A stretch of 33,305 nt of DNA from a virus. The translations under genes were made by a program, and so were the position numbers. Positions 14,944 through 22,452 of this stretch are shown piece by piece (positions within the stretch are counted from its first letter, which is position 1; every line of letters starts with the position of its first letter). Location: IMG/VR virus record IMGVR_UViG_3300025117_000173, positions 1-33,305 of that record; one strand, written 5' to 3'. The notes beneath the pieces were generated by a model, which was not told where the DNA came from, made no database searches, and worked only from the letters and a program-made list of their open reading frames with translations.

Positions 14944-15880
14944 CCGACCTGTCATCGAGATCGGACCGCGTGGCGGTCGCATCGTCGGGCACCACGCTGG
15001 GCACGGCGGGAAGCCCGTGGCGGAGTACGAAGGGCATGTCGGCGGGGCGCTGCGCCCGTCGCAGCAGCGGCTGTTCGACAGCCCGCGGACGCTGACCCTG
15101 AAGCCTCCCGAGGAGCGGGAACGGCGGTCGGCAGCCGGGGAGGCGCAGACGGACCTGTTCGGCCCGCCCCGGACGATCGCCCTGCGGCCCCGCGAGGCCG
15201 CCATGGAACGGCGGGTGACAAAGCCCACAAAGCCGCTACCGTGGGCGGCGGAGAAACCGTCTGCGGCGGCGAAGCTCGAAGCGCAGACCGCCGCCCGATC
15301 CGCCGAGAAGCCGGCGGCGAAGGACTATGCTCTGCCCGCTGGCGAGTCCCGCTGGCACGGCGGTATCAAGGCCACCCGCGACGGGCGCAGCGTCAACCTC
15401 ACCGGGGCCACATACCCCGTTAAGGACAGCCTGGCAGCCCTGGGCGCGAAGTGGAACGGCGAACACCGGGCCTGGCGGCTGTCGCACGACAAGTACACGG
15501 CGGCCCACGATCGGATCCAGCGGCTCGGCGAGAAGGCCCATGACGCCTCCGCGGCCGAGAAGCGGGGCGAGACGACTCCGCAGCGCTCGGCACCGTCCGG
15601 CGGGGGAGGCGCGCGCCCGAGTGGCGGCGGGCCGTCCGAGAAGCAGCTTCACTACGCGCGGAGTCTCATCCGCCGCATGACGCCGTCGCACTGGCACGAT
15701 TCCGACTACGGCCAGGGAACGAGCCACGTGCCGACTTCCGACGAGCTTCAAAGGTGGTCGGCCCGGGACTTGTCGGCGCTCATCGACGACATGCGCGACT
15801 CCCTTGGGATCGGCAGCGCTTACAAGGACCTGAGCGGCGCGGAGCGTCTCGCCGCCCAGGTCGCCGAACGAGCGGCGTAG
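14936..15880 (+). CDS. IGPRGG-module protein with QxxLF motifs and DUF5710-like small domains
   Basis: This is a 314-aa protein. Residues 6-19 carry VIEIGPRGGRIVGH. QQRLFDSPRTLTL (15062-) and QTDLFGPPRTIAL (15146-) follow, then the KPLPWAA...AAAKLEAQ linker also present in the 1033-aa protein. Residues about 152-200 (VNLTGATYPVKDSLAALGAKWN...RAWRLS) match the style of small LxALGxxWD...W domains (DUF5710-like) frequent in polyvalent proteins. Residues about 232-290 (PSEKQLHYARSLIRRM...WSARDLSALIDDMR) resemble short EKQxxYARxL...ALID modules of the same protein class. No catalytic residues are visible. It sits directly upstream of the portal gene (9-bp gap), so it is expressed with the head genes. 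Confidence 0.7.
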   Translation: MADRPVIEIGPRGGRIVGHHAGHGGKPVAEYEGHVGGALRPSQQRLFDSPRTLTLKPPEERERRSAAGEAQTDLFGPPRTIALRPREAAMERRVTKPTKPLPWAAEKPSAAAKLEAQTAARSAEKPAAKDYALPAGESRWHGGIKATRDGRSVNLTGATYPVKDSLAALGAKWNGEHRAWRLSHDKYTAAHDRIQRLGEKAHDASAAEKRGETTPQRSAPSGGGGARPSGGGPSEKQLHYARSLIRRMTPSHWHDSDYGQGTSHVPTSDELQRWSARDLSALIDDMRDSLGIGSAYKDLSGAERLAAQVAERAA

Positions 15881-15889
15881 GAGAACCCG

Positions 15890-17575
15890 ATGGCTGAGCA
15901 GTCGCAGGCGCTCGTCCCGGTCGGCTCCCGGCCGCTCGGGCGTCTCCCGCGGGGCGCCCGGCAGATGTCGCGGCCCGGGGACCTGGATTCCCGGCTGGAC
16001 GTCGACCGCCAGCAGGGCGAGGGCTTCTCCTACCAGTACGACCCCGAAGAGCTGCAGGTCGCGCAGGACTTCATGGAGGGTATGCGGACGCACAGCCGCT
16101 ACTCCACCTACGCCCTGCGGCAGATGGCGCTCTCCCCCTGGGCGAGCTGCATCCTGTCGACCCGCTGCAACCAGATCGCGAGCTTCAGCCTGGCCCGAGA
16201 GGACCCCTACGGGCTCGGCCACCAGATCGCGATCCGGGGCCGCTCGAACCACAGCCCGACCCCGGCGGAGCGCAAGGAGATCGAGCGCGTCGAGTCCTTG
16301 CTGCAGACGTCGGGGACCATCAAGGAGCCGCACGAGGTCTTCACCCGGCCCAGCTTCGACGACTTCCTGCGGGCGCTGGCCTACGACTCGCTCGTGCTGG
16401 ACGCGGGCGTCTTCGAGGTCGTCCCGGACGAGAAGGGGGTCCCGCACCGCTGGCACCCCGCCGACGCCGGCCTCATCTACCGGGTACGGCCGCAAAACCC
16501 CTTCGGCGACTACGACAAGGCCGACGCGCAGTTCTGCCAGATCCACCACGACACCCCGACGCAATACTTCGCCCCGGGCGAGCTGTGCTTCGGGATCCGG
16601 CGCCCGCGGACCGACGTCCGCAGCAACGGCTATGGTCATCCAGAGCTGACCGAAATGTTGGAGGTGATGTCGGGCCTGCTCTTCGGGTTCACGCACAACC
16701 TCAACTGGTTCCGGCAGGGCGGGCCGCGCGGGATGCTGGCCGTGATGGGCCCGATGCACCCGCAGAAGTTCCGGGCTCTCCAGCGCTCGCTGATGTTTAT
16801 GGCCCGCGGCGTCCAGAACGCCTGGCGGATGGTCGTCGCGAACCCCCAGGGCGAGGGTGCCGACGTGAAGTGGGTTCCCTTCGGCGTCTCCAACAAAGAG
16901 ATGGAGTTCGCGGAGTGGATCAACGCCTGCTTCCGCCTCATGTGTAGTCTGTGGCAGATCGATGCCACGGAGGTAGGTTTCTACTACGCTTCAGAGGGGA
17001 ACCGCGGGGCGATGTTCGAGTCCTCCCCGGAGGCCAAGCTGAAGGCCGGCAAGGATAAGGGTCTCCGCCCGCTGGCGACCGCCATCAGCTCGTGGATCAA
17101 CAAGTTCATCGTCCATCGGCTGAACCCGGACCTGGAACTGGAGTTCCTGGGCCTCGGCGCGATGACCGAGAAGGAGCGCGCCGAGCTCTCCAAGACGCTC
17201 GTCGAGTCGTCCCGCACGGTCGACGAGGTCCGGGCGCTCGACAACATGGGCAAGGACCCGAACGGGTTGGGGAACCTCATCCTGAACCCGCAGTACATCA
17301 CGGCCTACAACGCGCAGCAGGCGCAGAAGCAGCAGGCCGCGATGATGGCGCAGCAGGGCCAGGGCGGGCCGGGCGGTCCCGAAGGTGCGGACGGTCCCGG
17401 TGGGGCGGGGCAGCCCGGGGCAGAGGCCCAGGGCGAGGGTGCCGGGGCGCCCGGGGGCGACGACTGGGCGAACGACCCGCTGCCCGATGGGGGCGATGTC
17501 AGCGGTGGGTTCGCCGACGAGCAGGCCGGCGAGGCGGCGAAGAGCCTCGTCCGGGCGTACTCCTGGGTCCTTTAG
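15890..17575 (+). CDS. Phage portal protein
   Basis: This 561-aa protein forms the ring at the capsid vertex through which DNA is packaged and ejected. Recognisable features are the early helical segment with LRQMALSPWASCILSTRCNQI, the wing/stem region (FDDFLRALAYDSLVLDAGVFEVV; HPADAGLIYRV), the conserved RRPRTDVRSNGYGHPELTEM stretch, and the FAEWINACFRLMCSLWQID...EVGF segment typical of portals of myo- and siphoviruses. The C-terminal tail after about residue 470 is Gln/Gly/Pro-rich and probably disordered. ATG 15890 follows GGAGAA. Length fits the family. Terminase, normally just upstream, is not in the window; accessory genes occupy that position. Confidence 0.9.
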   Translation: MAEQSQALVPVGSRPLGRLPRGARQMSRPGDLDSRLDVDRQQGEGFSYQYDPEELQVAQDFMEGMRTHSRYSTYALRQMALSPWASCILSTRCNQIASFSLAREDPYGLGHQIAIRGRSNHSPTPAERKEIERVESLLQTSGTIKEPHEVFTRPSFDDFLRALAYDSLVLDAGVFEVVPDEKGVPHRWHPADAGLIYRVRPQNPFGDYDKADAQFCQIHHDTPTQYFAPGELCFGIRRPRTDVRSNGYGHPELTEMLEVMSGLLFGFTHNLNWFRQGGPRGMLAVMGPMHPQKFRALQRSLMFMARGVQNAWRMVVANPQGEGADVKWVPFGVSNKEMEFAEWINACFRLMCSLWQIDATEVGFYYASEGNRGAMFESSPEAKLKAGKDKGLRPLATAISSWINKFIVHRLNPDLELEFLGLGAMTEKERAELSKTLVESSRTVDEVRALDNMGKDPNGLGNLILNPQYITAYNAQQAQKQQAAMMAQQGQGGPGGPEGADGPGGAGQPGAEAQGEGAGAPGGDDWANDPLPDGGDVSGGFADEQAGEAAKSLVRAYSWVL

Positions 17576-17589
17576 CGGTGAGGTGACGC

Positions 17590-19326
17590 ATGGGCGGTGA
17601 GCGGCGAGTGTTGGCGTTGCGGCGGGCGGACATCGGGGGGAGCCCGGAGTACCGGGATGCGGACCTCGCGGTGAAGGGCGACGTCATCGAGATCGGGCCC
17701 CGCGGGGGGAAGATCGTCGGCCACACCTTCCACAACGGGAAACGGGTCCCGGTCTATGAGGGGTCCGGCGGCGGCGGGGAGCCGACGCTCGGGAGCGCTG
17801 TGCAGGACGACGCCCACCGGCGCGGCTGGTCGTTCCCCAGCGCGAGCGGCTGGTCGGTGAACCGCCAGGCCGGCGGGCACAGCTACGAGATCCAGCACCG
17901 GCGCGAGTACGGCGACGACCAACACCTGTCGAGCTACGAGGTCTCCCACGTCGACCCCGACAACAAGCGGACCACGATCGGCAAGTTCCACGAGGCCGAC
18001 GACGCGAAGCGGGCGGCGCTGCGGCACGACGTCGAGCGCCGCGGGCCCGGCGGAGGTACGCCGGCGCCCTCCCCCGCCGCGGCGAAGCTCTCCGAGCAGA
18101 CCGCCGGTTCCAAGGTCGTCAGCCTGGCGGACCGGCGGCCCCCGGCGGAGCCGAGCGAGCCCCCGAAGCGCCCCGCCCACCCCGACACGACGGAGCGCCA
18201 CCTGGGCGCGAAGTACGACGCCGGCCGGGACACCGCCGAGGTCGCCCGCCTGTTCCGCGAGGACGTCAAGCGGGCCATCGCCTCGGGCGACCTGCCGAAG
18301 GGGCTGAAGCTCTCGGTCAACACCCGCAAGTACAGCGGCGGCTCGTCCATCCACGTCGAGGTCCAGGCGGCCCCGGGCGTCCAGGTCGGCAACCCGGAGC
18401 GGCACGCCCACGACGCGAAGTACGGCCCCCTCGGGAACCCCGGGGAGCGCCCGCCGGCGCTGCTCCACGCGGACGGGGCGGCCCTCCAGGAGAAGCTCCG
18501 GGGGCTGCTGCGGGCCTACGAGAAGTCGGCCCACGACTCGGGGAACGACTACTACTCGAGCAACTTCCACCCCAGCGTGGAGTTCGCGAGCGAGCTGCGG
18601 AAGGCGCCCGGGGCCGCAGCGCCCGGCTCGTCTTCGTCGAAGGCCGATGCGCTGCGCGAGCAGATCCGGGCGCGCACCGGCGGAGTGACCGCGCCGGCGG
18701 CCCCGCCCTCCCCGGCGCTCGCCAAGCTGGCGCAGCAGGCCGCCGCCGGCGCGAGCCCGAACGTCTCCAGCGCGGCCCCGCCCCCCCGACCGGCCGCGGC
18801 GCCGCCGAAGCCGGTGGTCTCGCAGACCCTTGCCCGCCAAATCGCGGAGCGGCGGCCAACCCTGGAGATGGGCGCCCAGCAGACCGACCTCGCCGGCCCG
18901 CCGTCGCGCAAGACCCACGTCTCGGCGGCCATCCAGCAGTCCGCCGACGAGATCGACCGGCGGCTCGGGAGCCTCGAGCGCATCAACGGGCGCACCGGGG
19001 AGTGGTCGAGCCGCGAGCACCTGGCGCGCTACATCAACGCCGCGGAGCGCGGGCTGGTCGAGCTGAAGGGCCTGATGCGCCGAGCGGAATCCGAGGGCGC
19101 CTCGGGCGGCAACCTCGGGACCCGGCTGCTCGCCCTGCAGACGAACCTGCGGCGCGCCCAGGGCCACCTGAAGGACCGGAACTACCGCACCGACAAGCCG
19201 GCCTCGGAGTCGCTGCCGCTCTTCCGCGGAGAGCCGGCGCCGAACCGGGCGAAGCCGGCCGGCGGACAGGGGAGCCTCTTCGGCGGGCAGGGCGGGACCG
19301 ACCCGCGCCAGCGGACCCTGTTCTGA
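17590..19326 (+). CDS. IGPRGG-module protein with LPD29-like domain and QxxLF C-terminus
   Basis: This is a 578-aa protein. After a 31-residue lead-in comes VIEIGPRGGKIVGHTF...VPVYEG (about residues 33-58). Residues about 210-335 (DTAEVARLFREDVKRAI...GLKLSVNTRKYSGGSSIHVEV...LLRAYEKSAHDSGNDYY) resemble LPD29, a 'large polyvalent protein-associated' domain, with its K-S-V-x-x-x-K-Y-S-G-G-x-S-I signature. Pro/Ala linkers with PAAAKLSEQT and a degenerate QQTDLAGPP follow. A helical region (about 435-535) precedes QGSLFGG (19267-) and the terminal RQRTLF (19309-19323). The role is unknown. Lying between portal and MuF-like genes, it is a candidate virion or injected protein. Confidence 0.7.
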   Translation: MGGERRVLALRRADIGGSPEYRDADLAVKGDVIEIGPRGGKIVGHTFHNGKRVPVYEGSGGGGEPTLGSAVQDDAHRRGWSFPSASGWSVNRQAGGHSYEIQHRREYGDDQHLSSYEVSHVDPDNKRTTIGKFHEADDAKRAALRHDVERRGPGGGTPAPSPAAAKLSEQTAGSKVVSLADRRPPAEPSEPPKRPAHPDTTERHLGAKYDAGRDTAEVARLFREDVKRAIASGDLPKGLKLSVNTRKYSGGSSIHVEVQAAPGVQVGNPERHAHDAKYGPLGNPGERPPALLHADGAALQEKLRGLLRAYEKSAHDSGNDYYSSNFHPSVEFASELRKAPGAAAPGSSSSKADALREQIRARTGGVTAPAAPPSPALAKLAQQAAAGASPNVSSAAPPPRPAAAPPKPVVSQTLARQIAERRPTLEMGAQQTDLAGPPSRKTHVSAAIQQSADEIDRRLGSLERINGRTGEWSSREHLARYINAAERGLVELKGLMRRAESEGASGGNLGTRLLALQTNLRRAQGHLKDRNYRTDKPASESLPLFRGEPAPNRAKPAGGQGSLFGGQGGTDPRQRTLF

Positions 19327-19336
19327 CGGAGGCGGG

Positions 19337-19591
19337 ATGCGCTTCACCATCGAGGAGACCTACCCGGGCGAGCTCGTCGAGCGCGAGGAGGAGACCCGCA
19401 AGAGCCTCGACGACGTGCTCGCCCGAGCGGTCGCCAAGGCCCACGCCGGGGCGGGCCAGCCGTCGCCCACGCGCGACCCGATGCGGCCGTCGCGCGACCT
19501 CGTCGACCGCATGGGGGCGCTGTTCGCCGCCCGCCTGCCGCGTATCCTGGACGACGTCGCGACCTTCCTGCAGGCGGAGCGGCCGCGATGA
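19337..19591 (+). CDS. Small hypothetical protein (84 aa)
   Basis: ATG 19337 follows GGAGGCGGG. The protein MRFTIEETYPGELVEREEET and on is charged and mostly helical, with an N-terminal strand and a C-terminal amphipathic helix (VDRMGALFAARLPRILDDVATFL). I do not recognise it. Its stop overlaps the start of the MuF-like gene (ATGATG at 19588), so it is probably translated in coupling with it and may be a small head-assembly factor; that is inferred from position only. Confidence 0.6.
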   Translation: MRFTIEETYPGELVEREEETRKSLDDVLARAVAKAHAGAGQPSPTRDPMRPSRDLVDRMGALFAARLPRILDDVATFLQAERPR

Positions 19592-20472
19592 TGCCGCTCG
19601 GCCCCAAGGAGTTGAAGGAGCTGCGCGCGCTCGTCGCGAACCACTGGACGGGGTTCCTGGCGGAGCTGTTCGGGGCCGGGGCGCTCGGCCTCGACGACGA
19701 CGAGATCGGCCGGCTGGTCGCTGGGGGCTACCTCGACCCGGCGGCGGCGCTCGCCGTCGACCCCGTGCAGGACGCCTACCTGCTCGGCTTCTACCGGGAC
19801 CGGCTGACGCAGGCCGGGCTGGACGTCACAGCGGCGCCGTGGTCGGCGGTGAAGGCCGAGATCGCCACGATGCCGGCGCCGCTCACCCGCGGGGAGCTCG
19901 CCGCCGTCGACCACGCCCGGCAGTGGGCCGGCGACCACTGCAAGGCGCTCGGGAACCGCATGGAGGACCAGATCCTCTCCGCCGTGAACCCCGAGGATGC
20001 CGCGCTGCGGGAGCGGCTGCTCGGCGTCATCAAGGACGAGACCGCCCAGGCGCTGGCCCGCCGGGAGACCGTGGCGCACCTGCGGAGCCGGCTCGGCGAG
20101 CTGTCCGGCGACTGGTCCCGGGACTGGCTCCGGATCGCCACGACGGAAATGACGACAGCACAGGAGTACGGCACCGCGGACGCCTACGAGTCGCAACACG
20201 GCCCCGACGTGCTGTACTCGAAGATTCCGAACCCGGACGCCTGTCCGAAGTGCCGGTCCGCCTATCTCGACGACGACGGACGCCCCAAGGTGTTCCGGCT
20301 GGCCGACCTGCGCGCCAACGGTACGAACGTCGGCCGCAAGCAGGCGGAGTGGCTGCCGGTCGTTGGGTCTCATCACCCCTGGTGTATGTGCCGAGGGGTC
20401 CGTGTACCTAACGGATGGTCTTGGAATGACCGGATGGAACTGCGGCCCCCGCCGCGCGGAGCGACGGCTTGA
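19588..20472 (+). CDS. MuF-like phage head morphogenesis protein
   Basis: This is a 294-aa protein. The C-terminal domain (about residues 180-285) shows the MuF/phage head morphogenesis pattern: IATTEMTTAQEYGTADAYE, then C219-x-x-C222 (DACPKC), FRLADLRANGTNVG, and H263-P-W-C266-M-C268. These Cys and His residues probably bind a metal. The N-terminal 170 residues are helical. MuF proteins are minor capsid proteins, often next to the portal and carried in small copy number inside the head, which fits the position here two genes after the portal. The start ATG 19588 overlaps the preceding stop; the 3' end overlaps a zinc-ribbon gene by four bases. Confidence 0.8.
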   Translation: MMPLGPKELKELRALVANHWTGFLAELFGAGALGLDDDEIGRLVAGGYLDPAAALAVDPVQDAYLLGFYRDRLTQAGLDVTAAPWSAVKAEIATMPAPLTRGELAAVDHARQWAGDHCKALGNRMEDQILSAVNPEDAALRERLLGVIKDETAQALARRETVAHLRSRLGELSGDWSRDWLRIATTEMTTAQEYGTADAYESQHGPDVLYSKIPNPDACPKCRSAYLDDDGRPKVFRLADLRANGTNVGRKQAEWLPVVGSHHPWCMCRGVRVPNGWSWNDRMELRPPPRGATA

Positions 20473-20732
20473 GCACGGTCATTCGCCGAGTCGCCGGGGC
20501 GCCGCGCCCCGCCCGTCGCGTGCTGACCTGCCAGCACTGCGGCGCCGTGCTCTCCCACGAGGAGGGCGGCGTGCTCAAGATGCGGGTGCCATCGCGGCTC
20601 ATCGCGTTCAAGTCGTTCGACGACGGCGACCTCGTCGCGGAGATCCCCTGCCCGCGCTGCCGGCGCGACACCCCGCTCTATCCGATCCGGCTTCAGCGGA
20701 TCGTCGCGCTGAAGTCTCCGCCCGGCGCTTGA
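20469..20732 (+). CDS. Small zinc-ribbon protein (87 aa)
   Basis: A TTG start at 20469 overlaps the stop of the MuF-like gene (TTGA), implying translational coupling. The protein has C21-x-x-C24 (TCQHCG) and C61-x-x-C64 (PCPRC), a classic two-knuckle zinc ribbon with 36 residues between pairs, and a basic N-terminus (VIRRVAGAPRPARRVL). Similar small zinc ribbons in phages can bind nucleic acid (Mu Com is one example of a small zinc-binding regulator), but identity with any of them is not shown. Its position at the end of the portal-MuF block and just before a new promoter is notable. Confidence 0.65.
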   Translation: MSTVIRRVAGAPRPARRVLTCQHCGAVLSHEEGGVLKMRVPSRLIAFKSFDDGDLVAEIPCPRCRRDTPLYPIRLQRIVALKSPPGA

Positions 20733-20758
20733 CAGCGCGTCTCCGGCGCCCGTAGTCT
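20729..20758 (+). promoter_or_regulatory. Promoter for the capsid module
   Basis: A perfect TTGACA (20729-20734) is followed by an 18-bp spacer and TAGTCT (20753-20758). Transcription would start near 20765, giving a leader of about 155 nt before the protease-scaffold ATG. It is the best sigma70-like match in the window. Confidence 0.6.
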
Positions 20759-20800
20759 TGGGGCTGCCGAGAGGCCCGTTGTTCGTCTGCCGCGTGGTCG

Positions 20801-20895
20801 CGGTTCGGCGGACCGGAGTCCGGCGGCGTTCCAACGCCGCCGCAGGCTCCTGCGAGGGGCGGTTGGTCCAGGATTCCTGGGCTGGCCGCCCTTCT
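20801..20895 (+). ncRNA. Structured 5' leader of the protease-scaffold mRNA (four hairpins)
   Basis: Four consecutive stems are visible: CGGAC/GTCCG with a CGGA tetraloop (20809-20822); CGGCGGCGTT/AACGCCGCCG (20821-20842), which shares two bases with the first; CGCAGG/CCTGCG (20841-20854); and GGGCGG..CCAGG/CCTGG..CCGCCC (20857-20891). The last ends about 30 nt before the ATG at 20921. No known riboswitch is recognised. It may stabilise or control translation of the capsid operon mRNA. Confidence 0.4.
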
Positions 20896-20920
20896 CGCGT
20901 TCTCGGGCCTGGAGTCGCCG

Positions 20921-22369
20921 ATGGTCTTCGCCCCGCAGCACCGGACCGATGCGCCGCCGCCGGAGTTCCTCCCCGGAGAGAACGTCTGCGGCAAGGCGTC
21001 GTTCTGGTTCGAGGCGGAGGCTCTGGCGGACGACGCGGAGAAGGATCTCGACGCGAGCCGTCAGAGCGCCGCGACGCTGCCGAAGATGCGGATCCGCGGC
21101 GTCGCGACGACGGACCACAAGGATATGCAGGGCGAGACCGCCCTGCAGGACGGCGTCGACTGGGCCTACTTCAAGAAGTGGGGCTGGTTCAACGACATCC
21201 ACAACAAGGCGGCGAACGCCGGGCTGGGCGAGCCGACGGCGGTCTATCCGGTCGACCTGCCGGACGGGCACAAGGGCTGGGTCGTCGAGGGCTTCCTCTA
21301 CGACACCCCGGACAACCGGAAGCTCTGGGACCTGCTCGTCGCGCTCAAGCGCGACCCCTTCGCGACCCGCAAGATCGGGTTCTCCGTGCAGGGCCCGATC
21401 CTGCTCCGGCTGGACGAGTCGGGCCACCCCGCGAAGGACGGGAAGACGCTGGCGCGCATCCTCGTGATGGACGTCAGCATCACCCGGCACCCCATCAACA
21501 AGCACGCCCCGCTCGAGGCCGCCCTGAAGAGCCTCGACTGGGCGCTGAAGTCCTTGGAGGCCGGGCACCCGACCCCCACCTACTCGGGCGGCGGGAGCGG
21601 CGCTCCGCTTCTGACGCAGAGTCACGACGCGCGGCCGGTGCGCCGCATCATCGGGAGGAAGACCATGGAGAAGGCGGAGTTCGCCCGGCGCTTCGGCAAG
21701 TGCGACCCGGACACCCAGCAGCTCGCCGCGAAGGCCCACGGCGTCGAGTGGACGCAGCAGGACGCCGACGGCTACGGCCACGGCGAGCCCGACGGCGACG
21801 AGGCCACCAAGAGCTTCGACGAGCAGGGCCGCGAGCTGTACGCGAACGTCGAGACGGCGCTCAAGGACATCGGCGCCCACCTGCGCGAGGGCGGCCAGGT
21901 CGTCATGAGCTGGCCCGGCCAGGCCACGGGCGGCGACGAGGTGGTCAAGGCGTTCGAGGTCGTCTCCGGCGGCATCGGCGTGCTGGGCGAGCGCTTCGAC
22001 AAGATCATGGAGCACCAGGGCGCGCTCTACGACCTGCTCAGGTTCCAGGAGGAGGCCCGCAAGGCGCTCGACGACCGGATCGACGGCCTCGCCGGCCAGC
22101 TCGCCGCGCTCGGGGCCCGCCCGCTGCCGCGCAAGACGATCGTCCCGGGGGCCCCGATCGAGCGGCCCGCCGACCAGGTCGCGGCCGACGCGCCGCTGCC
22201 CTACGGCGTCGCCCGCAAGAGCCTCGAGGCCGCGCTCAACAACGCCGTCACCGCGGGCGAGCCGCAGGAGCGGATCGACCAGATCAGCAACGCCCGGTCG
22301 AACCTGGACGCCGAGCGGCGCTTCCGGGCGGCCGACCTCGCGGCGATGAACGTGCCCCTGATCCAGTAA
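20921..22369 (+). CDS. Prohead protease-scaffold fusion protein
   Basis: This is a 482-aa protein. Residues about 25-205 resemble a phage prohead serine protease: H66 in TTDHKDMQGE and S155 in KIGFSVQG are the likely catalytic pair, followed by VMDVSITRHPINKHAPL. From about residue 205 the protein becomes scaffold-like, with helical and coiled-coil stretches (VETALKDIGAHLREGG; LRFQEEARKALDDRIDGLAGQL) and a C-terminal helical region. Residues 210-234 (KSLEAGHPTPTYSGGG and on) closely match residues 34-58 of the major capsid protein and may be the cleavage site at which the protease releases the scaffold and trims the capsid protein. ATG 20921 has GGAG seven bases upstream. It acts in prohead assembly. 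Confidence 0.8.
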   Translation: MVFAPQHRTDAPPPEFLPGENVCGKASFWFEAEALADDAEKDLDASRQSAATLPKMRIRGVATTDHKDMQGETALQDGVDWAYFKKWGWFNDIHNKAANAGLGEPTAVYPVDLPDGHKGWVVEGFLYDTPDNRKLWDLLVALKRDPFATRKIGFSVQGPILLRLDESGHPAKDGKTLARILVMDVSITRHPINKHAPLEAALKSLDWALKSLEAGHPTPTYSGGGSGAPLLTQSHDARPVRRIIGRKTMEKAEFARRFGKCDPDTQQLAAKAHGVEWTQQDADGYGHGEPDGDEATKSFDEQGRELYANVETALKDIGAHLREGGQVVMSWPGQATGGDEVVKAFEVVSGGIGVLGERFDKIMEHQGALYDLLRFQEEARKALDDRIDGLAGQLAALGARPLPRKTIVPGAPIERPADQVAADAPLPYGVARKSLEAALNNAVTAGEPQERIDQISNARSNLDAERRFRAADLAAMNVPLIQ

Positions 22370-22430
22370 GCCGGCCCGGCTGACCGGCAAGGCGGGGTAG
22401 GCCCCGCAGGAACGCCGGGCAACGCCCGGA
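22370..22430 (+). promoter_or_regulatory. Three hairpins upstream of the major capsid gene
   Basis: GCCGG/CCGGC (22370-22388), GCGGGG-TAGG-CCCCGC (22392-22407) and CCGGGC-AAC-GCCCGG (22415-22429) lie in the 83-bp gap. They end just before the GGATGGGAAG ribosome binding site of the capsid gene at 22453. They could protect or process the capsid mRNA; no T-tract marks a terminator. Confidence 0.45.
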
Positions 22431-22452
22431 CCAGCGAAAGGATGGGAAGACG

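Noticed and set aside
17572-19350. Long minus-strand frames such as this one, and those at 20693-22390 and 22201-23967
   Set aside because: They mirror real plus-strand genes and have shadow-type composition.
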